DNA of 64,000 bases from Castor canadensis (GCF_047511655.1 NC_133391.1:123636384-123700383), one strand, 5' to 3'; shown: positions 11,331 through 24,345, numbered from the stretch's first letter. The notes: a model not told the origin generated them from the letters alone. Numbers and translations: made by a program.

Positions 11331-12147
11331 ATTTGTTGTTTTTAACCACATAATTGTTTCTCTTCATCTTTTTTTCCAAACCTACCTTCCTCCATTCTTC
11401 TATTGGCCTTTTTACCCTTCAGTCTTGTTTCTGTGCATGTGCACGCATGATTGTAAAAGAAGACCCTTGGCAGAGAAGAGGTGAGATGGTGCATTTGCTG
11501 TTTTTCTGAATCAGCTTCAGGAGATTTACACAATGAGATGTCAGTGATAGATCAGACTTGAGGTCTGTGAATGAGCAGTCAGATTTGTCTCGTCTACTGA
11601 GTTAGATATAAGACCTGGACTTATAGTAGACATCATGCTCACTTTCTGGACATGTACCCCCTCCACCTCAGGGGCTGTACTTATGCATAGTAAATCATCT
11701 TAAAAAAAATCTGTCATAAAGCTTAGGCCATTAACTCTTCATTTCCTCCTAGTAAATGTCAACCCATAGAAGAAATTTTGTTTAGTAGGTTTATAATTGC
11801 TGGTTCAACTACCTGAGGTGACAGGGTTTAAGGCATTAGTTCACTGTCTGAACTGTTCTCCTTCAAGCAACTCAAACAGTTGGGCAGGATACACAAGCAG
11901 AGTCAAAGCCTTTGTGGCTCTCTGTACTAAAGTCATGAGAGAGAGCTTTCTATAGTGGAAGGAAGTGGAGCTGCTCTGAGGCCATGCATTTCTTCTGTAT
12001 TGTTACTATGGCACAGAGTTTTGGTTCTGAATGTATTGTGGCTTGGAAGGCTATGTTGGGCATAAGTATGAATTTTTGAAATCTACTTTCTTAGAGTACA
12101 TGTGCATGTGTCAGCCATTGACATATATAAACTTGTCAAGTCTGCTC

Positions 12148-12183
12148 TACAAATTTCTTTTTTTTTTTTACAAATTTCTTTTT
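12148..12183. repeat. Poly(T) flanked by 15-bp direct repeats
   Basis: TACAAATTTCTTTTT occurs at 12148-12162 and 12169-12183, separated only by T. Confidence 0.8.
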
Positions 12184-13149
12184 GAGTTAAGCTACTCTAA
12201 AAGGAAGAAATCAATTTGTCTGGAAGATTGTGACTTTACACAGTATAACTTTAATAAATACTTACTATTAATACTTGAATACTGAAATACTTGCACTAGA
12301 TTGGGAATGTCAGTAACCCAGGATCGTCTCTGGAGGGCAATCCTTACTTAAATATCTTCCTGTTGATCAGAACTAAACTCAGGTTTTTATTTCTTTTCCT
12401 TCCTACTAGATGTAGCTAATTTGGAGAGAAATTTGATTGGACTCAGACACTCAGGTTTAATGTTCAGGGTTGTATAGAGAAAGGAAAACTGAGATAAGAA
12501 GGTAGCTGGAGAGGAACACTGGGTTCCTGGGATTGGCACTGTTACTTTTAGCTTCTTCTATCTAGGATTGGGTTCATGGATACCTAACAAATAATTGATA
12601 TATTATTATACACACTCAACATGGATAAGTACAATAATAAGCTTGATGTGATATAGAAAGTAGTATTAGGTAATCCTAATCTCTAAGGGCAGAGGAGATT
12701 GGAGATAGTTAAGGGATGCTGAGGATCTGTGAGGAACAAAACACCCAGGTGTTTTAATCAGTTTGTGTTTACTAGAGTGCAGGTAAGTTCCTGAAAAAGG
12801 TGACTGTTATTTTCAAAGCAGACATATGGTTGACTAGATGGTTAAACAAAAAATTTAGGACAATGGAAATCAACAAATGTGGGTGTAAAAGGTAGCAAAA
12901 ATGAGAGTGGTGCTTCTCAGATGAAATGGGAGAGGACTAAGAGGTCAGAAACTTTGGGGTAGCATGGGGTGTTTATATTGGACATTGTCTATAGGCTGAA
13001 GTTAATATTTGGGTTTACAAGCATAAATTTTCAGGGAGTGATTCTTTTCCTTCATTAGTAGAAGGGGCCCCATGTTTTAGAGTTATAGTAAGCCTGCCTT
13101 ATTCACAGATTTATCACATTTTTTTTTTGCAGCTCCCAAGTCATCATTT

Positions 13150-13810
13150 CTTTTCTTTTTTTTATTTTTATTTTTATTTTATTCATATGTGCATACAATG
13201 TTTGGGCCATTTCTCCCCCCTTCACCCACCCCCTCTCTTACCCCCCTACCCTCTCCCTCTTCCCCCCACCCCCTCGCTACCCAGCAGAAACTATTTTGCT
13301 CTTATCTCTAATTTTGTTGAAGAGAGAGTATAAGCAATAATAGGAAGGAACAAGGGTTTTTGCTAGTTGAGATAAGGATAGCTGTACAGGGAGTTGACTC
13401 ACATTGATTTCCTGTGCATGTGTGTTACCTTCTAAGTTAATTCTTCTCGAACTAATCTTTTCTCTAGTTCCTGGTCCCCTTCTCCTATTGGCCTCAGTTG
13501 CTTTAAAGTATTTGCTTTAGTTTCTCTGTGTTGAGTGCAACAAATGCTATCTAGTTTTTTAGGTGTCTTAGCTATCCTCATACCTCCCTTGTGTGCTCTC
13601 GCTTTATCATGTGATCAAAGTCCAATCCCCTTGTTGTGTTTGCCCTTGATCTAATGTCCGCATATGAAGGAGAACATACAATTTTTGGTCTTTTGGACCA
13701 GGCTAACCTCACTCAGAATGATGTTCTTCAATTCCATCCATTTACCAGTGAATGATAGCATTTCGTTCTTCTTCATGGCTGCATAAAATTCCATTGTATT
13801 ATACACATTT
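13150..13810 (-). mobile_element. L1 3' end (5'-truncated copy)
   Basis: The A-rich tail and the C-rich (sense G-rich) tract at 13210-13285 match those at 6590-6665 and 57789-57863. 3' UTR sequence continues to about 13810, ending in a stretch shared with many mammalian L1 3' UTRs. No ORF2 coding is left. Confidence 0.8.
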
Positions 13811-15172
13811 TTGAACAAGCACAGTTAAAAATATTTAAAAATCAAAAGAAATTTCAAAAACAAAAATTTTAATTCTTGTGTATGTATTACGCAGCTCAGT
13901 TGATATGGAGAAGTTCTTAGTCAGTCCCCTGTTGTCATCAACTGTTTTTAAATCATTATATAATCTGTTGAGTATTTCCCTCATTTTAATTTTGCAAAAA
14001 TCTACCTCCCTAAAAGAAAACAATACCCCCAAAGCAAGGTAACAGTTAATGTGCTTAATTTAAGTGAGGCAGTGAAAATTTGGGATTTGTTGAAAGGTAG
14101 CATGTCTTGAGAAGTTGGGTGGTGTTTTTGGAGAAATGAGTCAAGCATCTGCAGTACAGTATGGAACTCTATGCATTCTGAACATTCATGGTTTTTCCTC
14201 AATGGCAGTCTCCTTGGAACCATAGATTGTGGATACCAAGGGTCTATTGTGCAATGTTGGAGGTAGAGGGGCTGCAGCACAGCATTCTCCTTGGCAGTGA
14301 CAATCTAAGGGATCACTATACTTTGGTCCTCGTGCCTAATTCAAGAGATGTGATCACTGTTGTTCATCTACTTCCTGTTTCTTGGCTGCTGGCATCCCGT
14401 GCTATCTTCTGAGCTTCCAACTAAGAGCATTGGTTTTCCTTCCCTGTTTCTTCTGAGTTCATTCTTCCTCCTTGGAAACATTATTGAGAAGTCACAATTA
14501 TAAAGACTTCAGTCTAGGCAAATGTTGTTTTCCCAAAGTTGGCTTTTTCAACCTTTTGTTGAAATGTATTTTATATAGGTATAAAATGTATTATATAAAC
14601 ATGTATATTATATATAATAGCTATTATATAAGTACACATATTAAATAAATATATATATAATTTGCTGAAGTAGGTTATGAGGCTTTGTGGGTAACTGAAA
14701 GAAATAAAGTTTAGTTTGCCTCAAAAGTGAATGAAGAGGAGAAAGTGATGGTGCAGTTGGTTTTAGTATTACTTTTGTTTTCACTTTAGCCCGACTGTTA
14801 TAGTGACCAATTCACAGCAACCCCTTACTCTGTGCACCTTCCTAGTAGTCTGGCTGCCCTAGTGTTTTCAGGTTTCTGTTTGGGCAAATTAGAAAGGTAG
14901 TAAGTAGGTAAATTAGTTGAATGACTTACATTTTTGTCTTTTCTACAGTAAAGCATAAAGTAAAAGGAAGCTTACATATTTTTCCTGAACACAAGTTTCT
15001 GAATTTAAAAAAATTAATGGTGTAGTTATCTTAGACTTAGAAATAAACTTGACTTAGAAATTTACCAGGAGTTATTTAAACATTGAAACAAGAAAAATGT
15101 AGTTTCATTAGTATCTAAAAAATCTAAATTAGTACCTTAAAAACTGCCTATAATCTCTTTTCTTTCTCTTAG

Positions 15173-15277
15173 GGCTGCTGCTCAAAGCAAATTAAGTCAC
15201 TACACAGATGCAATAAAGGATTGTGAAAAAGCAATAGCAATTGATGCAAAGTATAGCAAGGCCTATGGGAGGATGGG
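15173..15277 (+). CDS. SGTB: SGTB coding exon, about residues 126-160 (TPR)
   Basis: The acceptor follows a pyrimidine tract ending CTCTTAG and the donor is GTAAGT. The exon enters on the last base of a codon and leaves after two bases of a glycine codon, which matches the next exon. Confidence 0.96.
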
Positions 15278-18200
15278 GTAAGTTCTGGGAGAATGTTCAA
15301 AGTAGTAACAAGTAGTATCAGAGTTTTTGACTTTGAATTTTCTGCTTAATACTGTATACCCTGTATACCTATTTAACAAGATAAAAATAGAACAGAAGGG
15401 AAGAAATGACTATAATTTCTGTGACTTGAATAGTGAAATAACTAATTTTTTTCATGACTGATTGGTTGTTGGAGAAAATCATACAACCACAGGAGTGGAT
15501 TCATTTCATGGCCATGACTACAAATCTCAGATAGGCACTCAATATTGGCAGAAATCCTTTTATTTTCACTTTTAAATTCACTTTTCCATTCTCTGATGTA
15601 ATGATTATATCACAGCTCATTGTTCCCTTCAAATTTTTACTAATCTCCATGATGATTCTCAGCTGATGATATCGCCTTATACATAATTGAGAAAATATTT
15701 ATTTTGAAGAATAGTAATTTGTCTTCCTATTTTAAGTCCACCAATCTACTAGTATTTCTATCTATCTACACATATTGCCTTTTTTGTCTGTTAAATTGGA
15801 GAGGTTCTTACTTAAGACTATGCCTTAAGAGCTCATCCCTTTCTACATTTGACTTCAGACTTGTAATTATCCCCTTTTTCATCTATAGCACTAGTTTCCC
15901 TATCTATAATAGATACAATAGCTGGCATGTGAAAAGGCAATAAAAATCATCTCTTAGAACCATCCTTTTACCCAGTGTTACACTCCAGCTGCCATCTCAT
16001 CTCTGTTCCCCATTCTCAATGAACCCTTGAGCTTGTCTCATCTTCTTCATTTCTAATTCTTTCTTCAGCCCAAAAGGCTTTTGGTTCATTTTATTTATCA
16101 ACTTGATTGGGCTAATAGATGTCCAGATAGCTGGTAAAATATTTTTTCTGGATGTGTTTCTGAGGGCCCTTACTGGAAGAGATTAGTATTTGAGGTTATA
16201 GATTTTAGTAAAGATCACCCTCTTCAATGTAAGTGGGCATGATGAAATCTTTTGATACCTAAACAGAACAAAAGACACAAGATGGGTGAATTCACTCTCT
16301 CTGCTTGAGCTGGTGCATCTATCTTCTGCCCTTGGACCTCTGCATTTCTGGACCCTGAGTCCTTGGATTCTGATCTGGACTTATACTGTCAGCTCCTCTG
16401 GTTTTCAAGTCTTCAGATTTGGTCTGGAACTCCACCACTACTTTTCCTGGGACTTGAGCTTAAAGATGGCAGTTAGTGGGACTTCTCAACTTCCATAATT
16501 ATATGATCCAGTATCTCATAATAAATTTTTTTTGATGTATCTCTTTCCGTGTGCTGTTGGTTCTTCTTCTGTGGAGAGCAATGACTAAAACAGTCACTCT
16601 ATTGAGATCACTGTATTCATGGTCATTATTTTGTCACTCTTTTTTCAAAGCCAGTATTAAGCTCTATATTTTCATCTTACCCTATCTTTTCGTATTTGGT
16701 GCAGTGAACTGATGTGTGAAATATTTCATCCTCTAGGATTCATCATACTTGCCTTGTTTTCCTTCTGTGTCACTGGATGTTCTTTTCTGGTCTCCCTTTC
16801 TGATTCCTCCCTCCTTTACCACCTCTGAAAATGGAGTTTTTCAGGGCTCTTGTCCTCTGTTACAATTCACAAACATTCACAAGTGGTAAAGAATTCATCT
16901 CTTGATGTATACTCTCTCAGCTGAGGCTTTTTTTTTTTAAACTCATTCTGGATCAGTCTATTTGGTGTTAAGTTTTTTGTTTTTTTTTTTTTGTATCTTT
17001 ATGCCTTTTCTTTGTGCTTTTGCTATTTACAGAGGCCCCCATGTATAGCCTGAAGTGTTATTTATTGTTCCTAAGTGCAAGAAGGCTATAAAATGCCTAA
17101 TAGAGAAAATATGTGTGTGCCTTATGAAGAAAAATACATGTTTGAGAAAAGCTTCCTCCAGGCATGAGTTAGTGCTGTTGAGTATGAGTTCAGTGCTAAT
17201 GAGTAAACAATGTATATTAAATAGTTTCTTTAAACTATATGTCAGACAAAGTATGTATTGCTCAGTTGATGAAAATGTGACATGAGTATCACTGGAATCT
17301 AACCCTGCATTTTCCCTAGGAGCAATTATTTTGTATTTGCTAATTCAGGGTTCATGAAGACTCTTCAGAATGTATCTTCTGTGAATGAGAACTGACCACT
17401 ATGTTGTTGGATCTCTTTGGTTATATATCTGGACTCCATACCCTTGTTTTCAACTGCTTTTTCATCTCTGTTTGTATATTTAATAGGCATTTTGAACTTC
17501 ACATATTTCAAACAGACTTTTGTTCCCTTCTTAAGTTTTCTACATCTCAGCAAATTTACCATCATTCATCTACCCGGTGCAAAGTTCAAAAGCTGAACAA
17601 TCATCCTTCATTCTTAGTATGCCTGGGGCATCTAACTATCAGCAAGACCTATCTGTTCTAGTTTCTACGTATATCTTGCATCCAGGTGTTGAGCACTATC
17701 TTGCTTATTGTCCTAGTCCAAATCATCGTATCTTCTGTAGGCAACTGCAGGTGCTTCCTAAGTGGTCTCCCTACTGCCATTCCATTTCCCACTTAAGGCA
17801 GTCCTCTGTAGAGAAGCCAGAGTGATGCTAAGTCTGCATCACCCAGATCTTGTCACACCATTGCAACTAGAATTAAGTCTGAACTCCAAATAGTGGTCTT
17901 CTGTGAACTATCATGCCAGGTGCTTCTCTGATATCACCTCTCTTCATACTTTTTATTGGACTTCCTCCTCTTCAGCCTTTGTCCTGCACTTTATAAGCAT
18001 ACCAAACCTGAATCTTTCTCAGGACCTTTGTGTTTACTCCTGCTTCCCAGATTTCCCTGTGACTGCTTTCTTCACATCATTCAGGTCTTCTCATTGTGGC
18101 CACTTTTGGGAAACTTTCCCTATCTATTCTCCTTAATAGTGCCCTTTTTATTTGTACGTTTGATGCCTGCCTTCCCCAGATAAAATGAGATTTTCTTAAA

Positions 18201-21200
18201 GTCAGGAACTTTATCTTTTTCATTGTGGAATCTTCATATTTAAAATACCACCTGTAGCCAGGTACCAGTGGCTCATGCCTGTAATCTTAGCTACATGGTA
18301 GGTAGAGATGGGAGGATTGCTGTTTGAGGCCAACCTAGGTAAAATAGTTCCTGAGACCCCATCTTCAAAATAACCACAGCAAAATGGACTGGAGGTGTGG
18401 CTCAAGTGGTAGAGAGCCTGCTTTGCAAGTGCAAAACCCCAGTTCAAACCCCAGTCTCGCCAATAATAAAATAAAATACTACCTGGTACCTAATAGGGTT
18501 TCAATATTTATTGACTGACTATTGGTTAATTGGGGACTCTAATAAAAAGTATCGTTTAGGGCTGGCTGATAGAAAACTAATTTGGTTGTGAGAATTTCTT
18601 TGTGGTTGGCACTGCATTTTATCCAGATAAGAAATCTGTGAGGTAAATCAGAAAGAATTGGATTAATTTGTTGAAAACAAACCCAGAACAAACAAACCCC
18701 CAACACTATCTTTCTAACCATACCATTATTGTTTAGTTCTGAAGTAATTTTATAATAAATACATTTTTACTAGATGTAGGTGTACATTGAAATTTAATAA
18801 CTATTTGACTTGTACCCAAGATAACAATTTATTATTTGAATTATAATGCATGGTAATTTTATCTATTTAACAACTAATGTGTTGCTCAGAATACCCCACA
18901 GCCTCCTTTTTTAAAAAAAATATGGCAAATTGATATTTATTGTTGCTCAAAGTCTCTATTAGGAAGGAAGATTGTGGGATATTTTGAAGCACAAATACAG
19001 TTTAGAATCTTTAAAAACAGGAAGCATCATAGATTTCCATGACCTTAAGATTATTAGCAGCATGAATGCTTGTGGAGCTCACTCCAGGCATTCATAATGC
19101 AAATTACATCACATGGTAGGCTTAAAAAATTGAAGTGTGGGTTGCGTTTATCTGTAATCATTAAGTTTATGGTTCATATGGGACACCCAAGGTGGTCAGC
19201 AAGCAGAATGGAGAGAATTCAGATGTACATAATCTTGGAATTAGAGGGGGGTTTTAATAATATTCCTGTGAACCATAGCACAATGAATAAATTAAGTGCA
19301 ATCTGATTAGAATTTAACACTAAGACAGACACTTGACTTTGTGATTTCTGATGTTCTTTAGCATAACTCTCATATCCTCTCATTTCCTTCAGGCTGGCCC
19401 TCACTGCCATGAATAAATTTGAAGAAGCAGTTATAAGTTATCAAAAGGCATTAGATCTTGACCCTGAAAATGATTCCTATAAGTCAAATCTGAAAATAGC
19501 AGAACAGAAGTTAAGAGAGGTATCTAGTCCCGTAAGTTGTTAATGTGAAATGAGTGAAGTATTTTCTGTCATTTACATTCACTGAAATTAAATGAAAGTG
19601 GTTAGAATGATTCTCAGATACAACTCTTTTACAGACAGGAACTGGATTGAGCTTTGACATGGCTAGCTTGATAAATAATCCAGCTTTCATTAGTATGGTA
19701 AGTGTATTTCCCTTTCTGATCTACTGGCTCTGTTTTCCATAGAACCATGTATTTCCAAAACTTTTTTCCTATACTTTTAAAGAAAAGGGATCTTGCTATG
19801 GTTGTTCATGTTTACCTCAAACTTTTGGGCTCAAGTGATTCTCCTGCCTCCACCTCCCAAGTAGCTGGGAGTATAGGCTCCAAAACTTTTTAGCAACAAA
19901 TGAGGTGGTGCTGGTAGCAAAGTGCTTATGGAAGAGGCTAAGACAGAGGTTCTTCACCTGTCCTTATCCTCTCTGGCAAGCCAGTGATGGACTGGCTATT
20001 GTAACAGGATGTGAAAATGGAGTTCTTTTAGTTCCATATTTAACTAAGGCTCCATGCTGCTATGATCCAAAATAAAGTATGATGCTACCATATAGGAATT
20101 GCAAGAGGTGAGGGTTAAAAGCCTATTTTTTGACTCTTGAAAAGGGCTGGGACTGTAGCTCAGTGGTATAGCACATGCTTAGGGTGTGCAAGGCCCTGGG
20201 TTTGATCCCCGCTACCCTCAAAATAAATAAACAAAAAGACAGATTGACAGAAATTTAAAGTGAGTTTTGGAGAGAGCTACTAGAGTTCTGTAACTGCTCA
20301 TGTGTGAAGGTAGTAGGCAGGGAGGTCCACCCTCATCTGTAGCACAGTGAGAATGGGCTTTTGTGCTCTGCTTCCAGGGCAACACAGAGCAGTCACATCT
20401 CTTGTAAGGGCACTCTCTTAACTGTAAGAGATTCTTTATACCTTTAAAGTTTCTGTTTTTCCTTTTGGGTTAATTGGTCTCATCCAGTAGTAGTAAGTAT
20501 AATGCCATCAGTATCACTAGTTTATAGTATTGTCTGTGATCTTATTCTTTTCATAACTTCTTAATGTTCTTCTAGTACTTCCACCTTTTTACTTTCTCAT
20601 TTACTTTGTACAGCATGCTAAAACTACAGTGTTAGTACAACATTGCTTAACTTTCATTCTCCACCTTTAAGAAATCTTTGTTGAAGATCCCTAAATATTA
20701 CTGCCTTTAATGGGAGATACTATTTCTGAATTTCAGGCAGCAAGTTTAATGCAGAACCCTCAAGTTCAACAGTTGTAAGTATAGAGACAGAGCTCATTAC
20801 ATTTCCTCTTCTACTTGCCAGCCTGTTAATTTGAGCACACCAGCTCACAAATGAAAAATATACCCTTACTGCTAATCAGTTGAAACTTAAAGCCACATAC
20901 ATTTAGCCTAACTTATTACATAATGTGGATATATTTACCTGACTTTTCCTTGGCCAGTTATCCTACTTGTTAAGAATATATGCTAATCTCACTGATCTAT
21001 CTCTTGCATACAAGAATGTCAGGAATGATGACAAATGCCATTGGGGGACCTGCTGCTGGAGTTGGGGGCCTAACTGACCTGTCTAGCCTCATCCAAGCGT
21101 AAGTGTTACTTAACAGAAATAAAAAAACATTCTTTATGTGTTACAGTTTGTTTCTAAGGTAAGGATCCAGGCCTTTTTATTTTTTTTTTAAATCTTTTAC

Positions 21201-22916
21201 TGTTAATGATTGGCTTCCTTAAAGTTAGTAAATCTGAAAGTTCATAAATGGGAACCGCTTTTCAGAGTTTTCAGACAGGCATCAGAAGACCTGGGTTGTT
21301 GGCCAGGTCTTCTCTCCTGAGAAGAACAATTATATGCATTCAACATTTTCCCCTTACCCAAGGGACCTTCCTGTACCTTCTTAGTAGAAGAAAAGTAGGC
21401 AGTTTTCATCCCTATTCAATAACTAGAGAAACTGAGATACAAGTTAGGAACTAAGAGTTTCAAAACATTCAGGGCAGAACTCCATCTACACTTAGTATTT
21501 TGATTTGCAGCCTAAATTTTTGTTACTTCAGATTTTTGTATAATTAGGTTCCTCAGTTTCTTACTTGAGGATATCAATACTATCATCTTCATTTACAGAG
21601 GGCCCTAGGATTGATAATTTGCTACTATGGAGGGCATGTACATTGTAATTTCATAAGACCAACATTTGTTCTTCCATTTTTACCAATGAAGATCTAAGAG
21701 AAGGCTTTTTTACAGACATGACTATGTACTTAGGGATGTAGACAGCAGTCACATGTCTACTTAAAATATTAATTTAGGCATACATCCATATTTAAAAATC
21801 ACAGTTGATGTGTTTTGTATACATCTGTGAACTAGAACAATGATACCTTTTGCAGCTGTTTTACATGGGGCAGGGAGGGAAGGATGAGGGTGAGAGATGG
21901 TGGGGTGAACCTAACCAATGTTCAAAGCTATTCAAAAATGTCACAGTGTACCCCTGCACAATTAATGTATGTTAATGAAAATAAATTTAAAAAGACCATG
22001 TTTAGTCAGTGGTAGATCACTTGCCTAGCATTCTTGAGGTCCTGGAAACACACAAAATAGATAAAATAATAAAATCACGTTATATATGCTAACATTATGA
22101 CCATTTAGGAAACTTACTCAAACTTTTTTAGTGTTTGTCATCACTAGAGGAACCCTTTGAATCTTTCATTACTTGAGCACGTTACCTTTACTTCTATCCA
22201 AATTACTTAAGACACTTTGTGTTTTGAATTGGAAGTTTTGTAAGTTACAAGTACCATTTAGTACCATTTACTATTTGGGATCATGACCGTGTAATTGTTT
22301 AGAATGATGCATTTTTAGAGTGGCATCATTGTTTAGAATGATGCATTTTTAGAGTGGCATTATTACTGCATCAACTCATGCATTTGAAATTGCTGTCTCA
22401 GGAATTGCCTTTTTAGAAATTGTTAGATCACCTTCATAAACACCCCAAACAGGGACTATACCCTGCTCTATGTTAAGACTTGACTCTATAAGCATTGTAT
22501 TTGGGCTTATTTATGACTATTCAGTGGAAGAATAGATTTTACCTAATATAGGTGCTAATTTTTTACTTTGGGGTTTTGTAACTTCTGTCAAACTTTCCCA
22601 AAAGGGTGAGAAGCAATGGGTGTTTTGTTTTCTATAATTACTCTGAAGTGTAAAAATGCTGTCTAGAAGCATTGGTAAAGTCATGGTTCTGAAACTTGTT
22701 ATAGGCAACGCTTCCCTTTGGGCAGCCCCACACCTTCTGAAGCTCTTTCACGTGGATACTATGGAACTGGCAATTCCCTCATTCACTTTGCCTTTTTACT
22801 ACAGGGGACAGCAGTTTGCTCAGCAGATACAGCAGCAGAACCCTGAATTTATAGAGCAACTTAGAAACCACATCCGGAGCAGATCATTCAGCAGCAGCAC
22901 TGAAGAACATTCCTGA
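15173..22916 (+). CDS. SGTB: SGTB, small glutamine-rich TPR co-chaperone beta (3' part, six coding exons)
   Basis: Six exons join in frame: 15173-15277, 19393-19531, 19635-19697, 20737-20774, 21015-21098 and 22805-22916, all with AG/GT borders. They encode the last 179 residues of a protein that is 304 residues in human, so the window starts near residue 126. The first two exons carry the end of the TPR region ([20 protein letters not shown], then [20 protein letters not shown]). The middle exons carry the NNP-type segment ([20 protein letters not shown]), and the last the glutamine-rich tail ([12 protein letters not shown]) ending in EEHS. The SGT family binds the Hsp70/Hsc70 C-terminus through its TPRs and hydrophobic clients through its C-terminus, in the cytosol. 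The C-terminal sequence matches SGTB rather than SGTA as I remember them. The 5' exons were not found in 1-15172 and should lie to the left. Human SGTB also lies tail-to-tail with TRAPPC13. Confidence 0.96.
16085..16590 (+). mobile_element. ERVL-type LTR relic (MLT2-like)
   Basis: It has the CAACTTGATTGGGC start region, repeated CTGGA/CTCCTGG-type units and a CCATAATTATATGA ... AATAAA end as in MLT2 LTRs. No internal retroviral genes are attached. Confidence 0.7.
17700..18170. mobile_element. Possible L2-like LINE relic
   Basis: CTTCTTCACATCATTCAGGT and the nearby tract resemble the 3' part of L2. Strongly diverged. Confidence 0.4.
18247..18470 (+). mobile_element. Composite SINE (7SL-tRNA)
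   Basis: A B1-like module (CAGTGGCTCATGCCTGTAAT ... GAGACCCCATCTTCAAAATA) fused to the tRNA-like module (GGAGGTGTGGCTCAAGTGGT ... CCAGTTCAAACCCCAGTC). Confidence 0.85.
19393..19531 (+). CDS. SGTB: SGTB coding exon, about residues 160-206 (third TPR and linker)
   Basis: The acceptor is TTCCTTCAG and the donor GTAAGT. It completes the split glycine, runs through [20 protein letters not shown] and ends in phase 0 after a proline codon. Confidence 0.97.
19635..19697 (+). CDS. SGTB: SGTB coding exon, about residues 207-227
   Basis: A 63-nt exon, phase 0 at both ends, encoding [20 protein letters not shown] plus M. The donor is GTAAGT. Confidence 0.97.
19786..19880 (-). mobile_element. B1/7SL-like SINE fragment
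   Basis: GGGATCTTGCTATGGTTGTT, GATTCTCCTGCCTCCACCTC and AAGTAGCTGGGAGTATAGGC; lies shortly after an SGTB exon. Confidence 0.65.
20145..20236 (+). mobile_element. ID-like SINE
   Basis: GGGCTGGGACTGTAGCTCAG box A and GGGTTTGATCCCCGC box B, then an A-rich AAATAAATAAAC tail. Too diverged and tailed to be a tRNA gene. Confidence 0.8.
20737..20774 (+). CDS. SGTB: SGTB coding exon, about residues 228-240
   Basis: A 38-nt exon encoding [12 protein letters not shown] plus two bases of a leucine codon. The acceptor is ATTTCAG and the donor GTAAGT. Confidence 0.95.
21015..21098 (+). CDS. SGTB: SGTB coding exon, about residues 240-268
   Basis: It encodes [20 protein letters not shown] then DLSSLIQ, rich in glycine and methionine. 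The acceptor is CATACAAG and the donor GTAAGT; the phase fits both neighbours. Confidence 0.96.
22294..22361. repeat. 34-bp tandem duplication
   Basis: ATTGTTTAGAATGATGCATT and its following 14 bases occur at 22294 and again at 22328, in an SGTB intron. Confidence 0.85.
22805..22916 (+). CDS. SGTB: SGTB last coding exon with stop
   Basis: It encodes the glutamine-rich C-terminus ([20 protein letters not shown]) and ends SSSTEEHS with TGA at 22914-22916. The acceptor is TTTACTACAG. Confidence 0.97.
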
Positions 22917-24191
22917 TTTGACCAGGGACTCTTGCCCACAATACAAATCATTTATGGCTCTGAAATATCCATTTTAGATAGTGGCCAAAACAAAAACTAA
23001 AACAACAACAAAAGCACCATACCTGATGTTCGGAAATAGAGGAAAACCTCTTGTGTATATTTTTAAGGAATAAATCTGTTTAGACAATAGGTTTATCACA
23101 AACAGACTTGAACATAACTTCTTTGGAAACAAATGATCAATAGCCTTGTTAAGGGCTAATATAGCACTGAAACAAGGGTCCATACACTTTCAAACTTTTA
23201 TCATCATATTTGTATATTAGACTTAACAGCAGAGTATATTTATTGAATAGTAGGCTATTTATTAGTGAGTTCTTTAGGTCCAGGTTCCCTTAAGCAAAAG
23301 TTTTTGAGGGGAGATGAAACTTATCTAAGTTTAGCTCTGACCTGTGCTGTTGGTAATGAGTATGTATCATAGATGCCACTACTATCTTCAGTGCTGCTTA
23401 ATCTGATGAGTGATAGGGAATCTTGAGAGCTGGTGGAAAGCAACATTTGGTACAGGGGATGTTCTGAAATGTGAATGTATAGAAAGTAAAGGTAGGGTAC
23501 TCAGGTTTTTGCATAATTCTTAACTAGTCTACATTTGGTATTGATACTTTAGCATGGCTAGTAATACTAAGTACATAATAAAATACATTTAGAAATCCTT
23601 AATGGTACAGGTTAGGTCAGCGATAGAACTGTTCAAATCACAATTTCCCTGGTGGTGAATTTACCTTGGAAACTATCAAATATTCCTATATTTAAATAAG
23701 CCAATGGCTTGACCATAAGTTAAGGATTTTCTAAGTGGAATTTAATTATGTGCCCATAAACATTGATTAAAAAAAACAAACAAGCTTCTATCACTAACAT
23801 TGCTTGTTCTGCTATAGTTTGGCCCTGTGTGCCAGTCTATGCTTAACTTTAATTTGTTGCAATTTGAACATAATAGGCTATCTAGAGTATTTCATTATAA
23901 ATTAGATGCCATGGAATCCACATGGCCTATGGCTAGTGAAGTGAAATGACATCAAGTACTATCAGAATGGGAAGTGCAGTGATGGATAAGACAGTTTTGA
24001 TTCCAAGTGAAATTTTGTTTATTAATCATGAAGTTGGTTATGTGGATGACATGTATGATTTTACAAGTGCCATGAGGAAGACTGAAACAGAAATTAAAGT
24101 TAAGCCAGTAAAAATGACAAGAGCCTTACTGTAACTGTTCCCAAGATTAATTACTTGGTATATTGAAGTTTAAAAACTAACCTTTTGTGAG

Positions 24192-24345
24192 ATAGTGGTT
24201 CTGTGATTTCACTACAAGCATCAAGTGGAAGAAGTTCATTAAAAATGCAAATTCAGAGTTCACAGCTTTAATTTTGTTTAGGAATCACCATTTTAAATAG
24301 CACACCAGGTGGTTCTGATGCAGGTCCAAAGACTCAAATTTAGAT
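24192..24345. mobile_element. MER5-like hAT relic
   Basis: A diverged copy with AAAAATGCAAATTC and CCAGGTGGTTCTGATGCAGG blocks, lying in the presumed SGTB 3' UTR. Confidence 0.55.

Larger units (their letters stand above)
1..15172 (+). other. SGTB: SGTB intron (3' part of a large intron)
   Basis: I read this stretch for upstream SGTB exons and found none. It holds MIR and L2-like relics, B1-like and composite SINEs, and two L1 pieces (about 6536-10205 and 13150-13810). About 600-3050, 5740-6280 and 11340-13110 are AT-rich unique-looking DNA where I see nothing specific beyond one poly(T) duplication at 12148-12183. Confidence 0.7.
15278..19392 (+). other. SGTB: SGTB intron with ERVL LTR, L2-like relic and composite SINE
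   Basis: It contains an MLT2-type LTR (about 16085-16590), an L2-like stretch (about 17700-18170) and a composite SINE (18247-18470). The rest is AT-rich with no recognised element. Confidence 0.6.

Noticed and set aside
14002-14280. 92-codon frame on - and a possible Tigger-type DNA transposon (GATTGTGGATACCAAGGGTC)
   Set aside because: The resemblance is limited to one short phrase and I could not see terminal repeats.
20145-20220. tRNA gene-like box A and box B
   Set aside because: It belongs to the ID-like SINE family seen at several loci, has an A-rich tail and no convincing cloverleaf; the same applies to the copies at 24781, 41974, 49213 and 55142.
23946-24134. 62-codon frame on + after SGTB
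   Set aside because: No domain, no homology I recognise, and it lies in the presumed 3' UTR.
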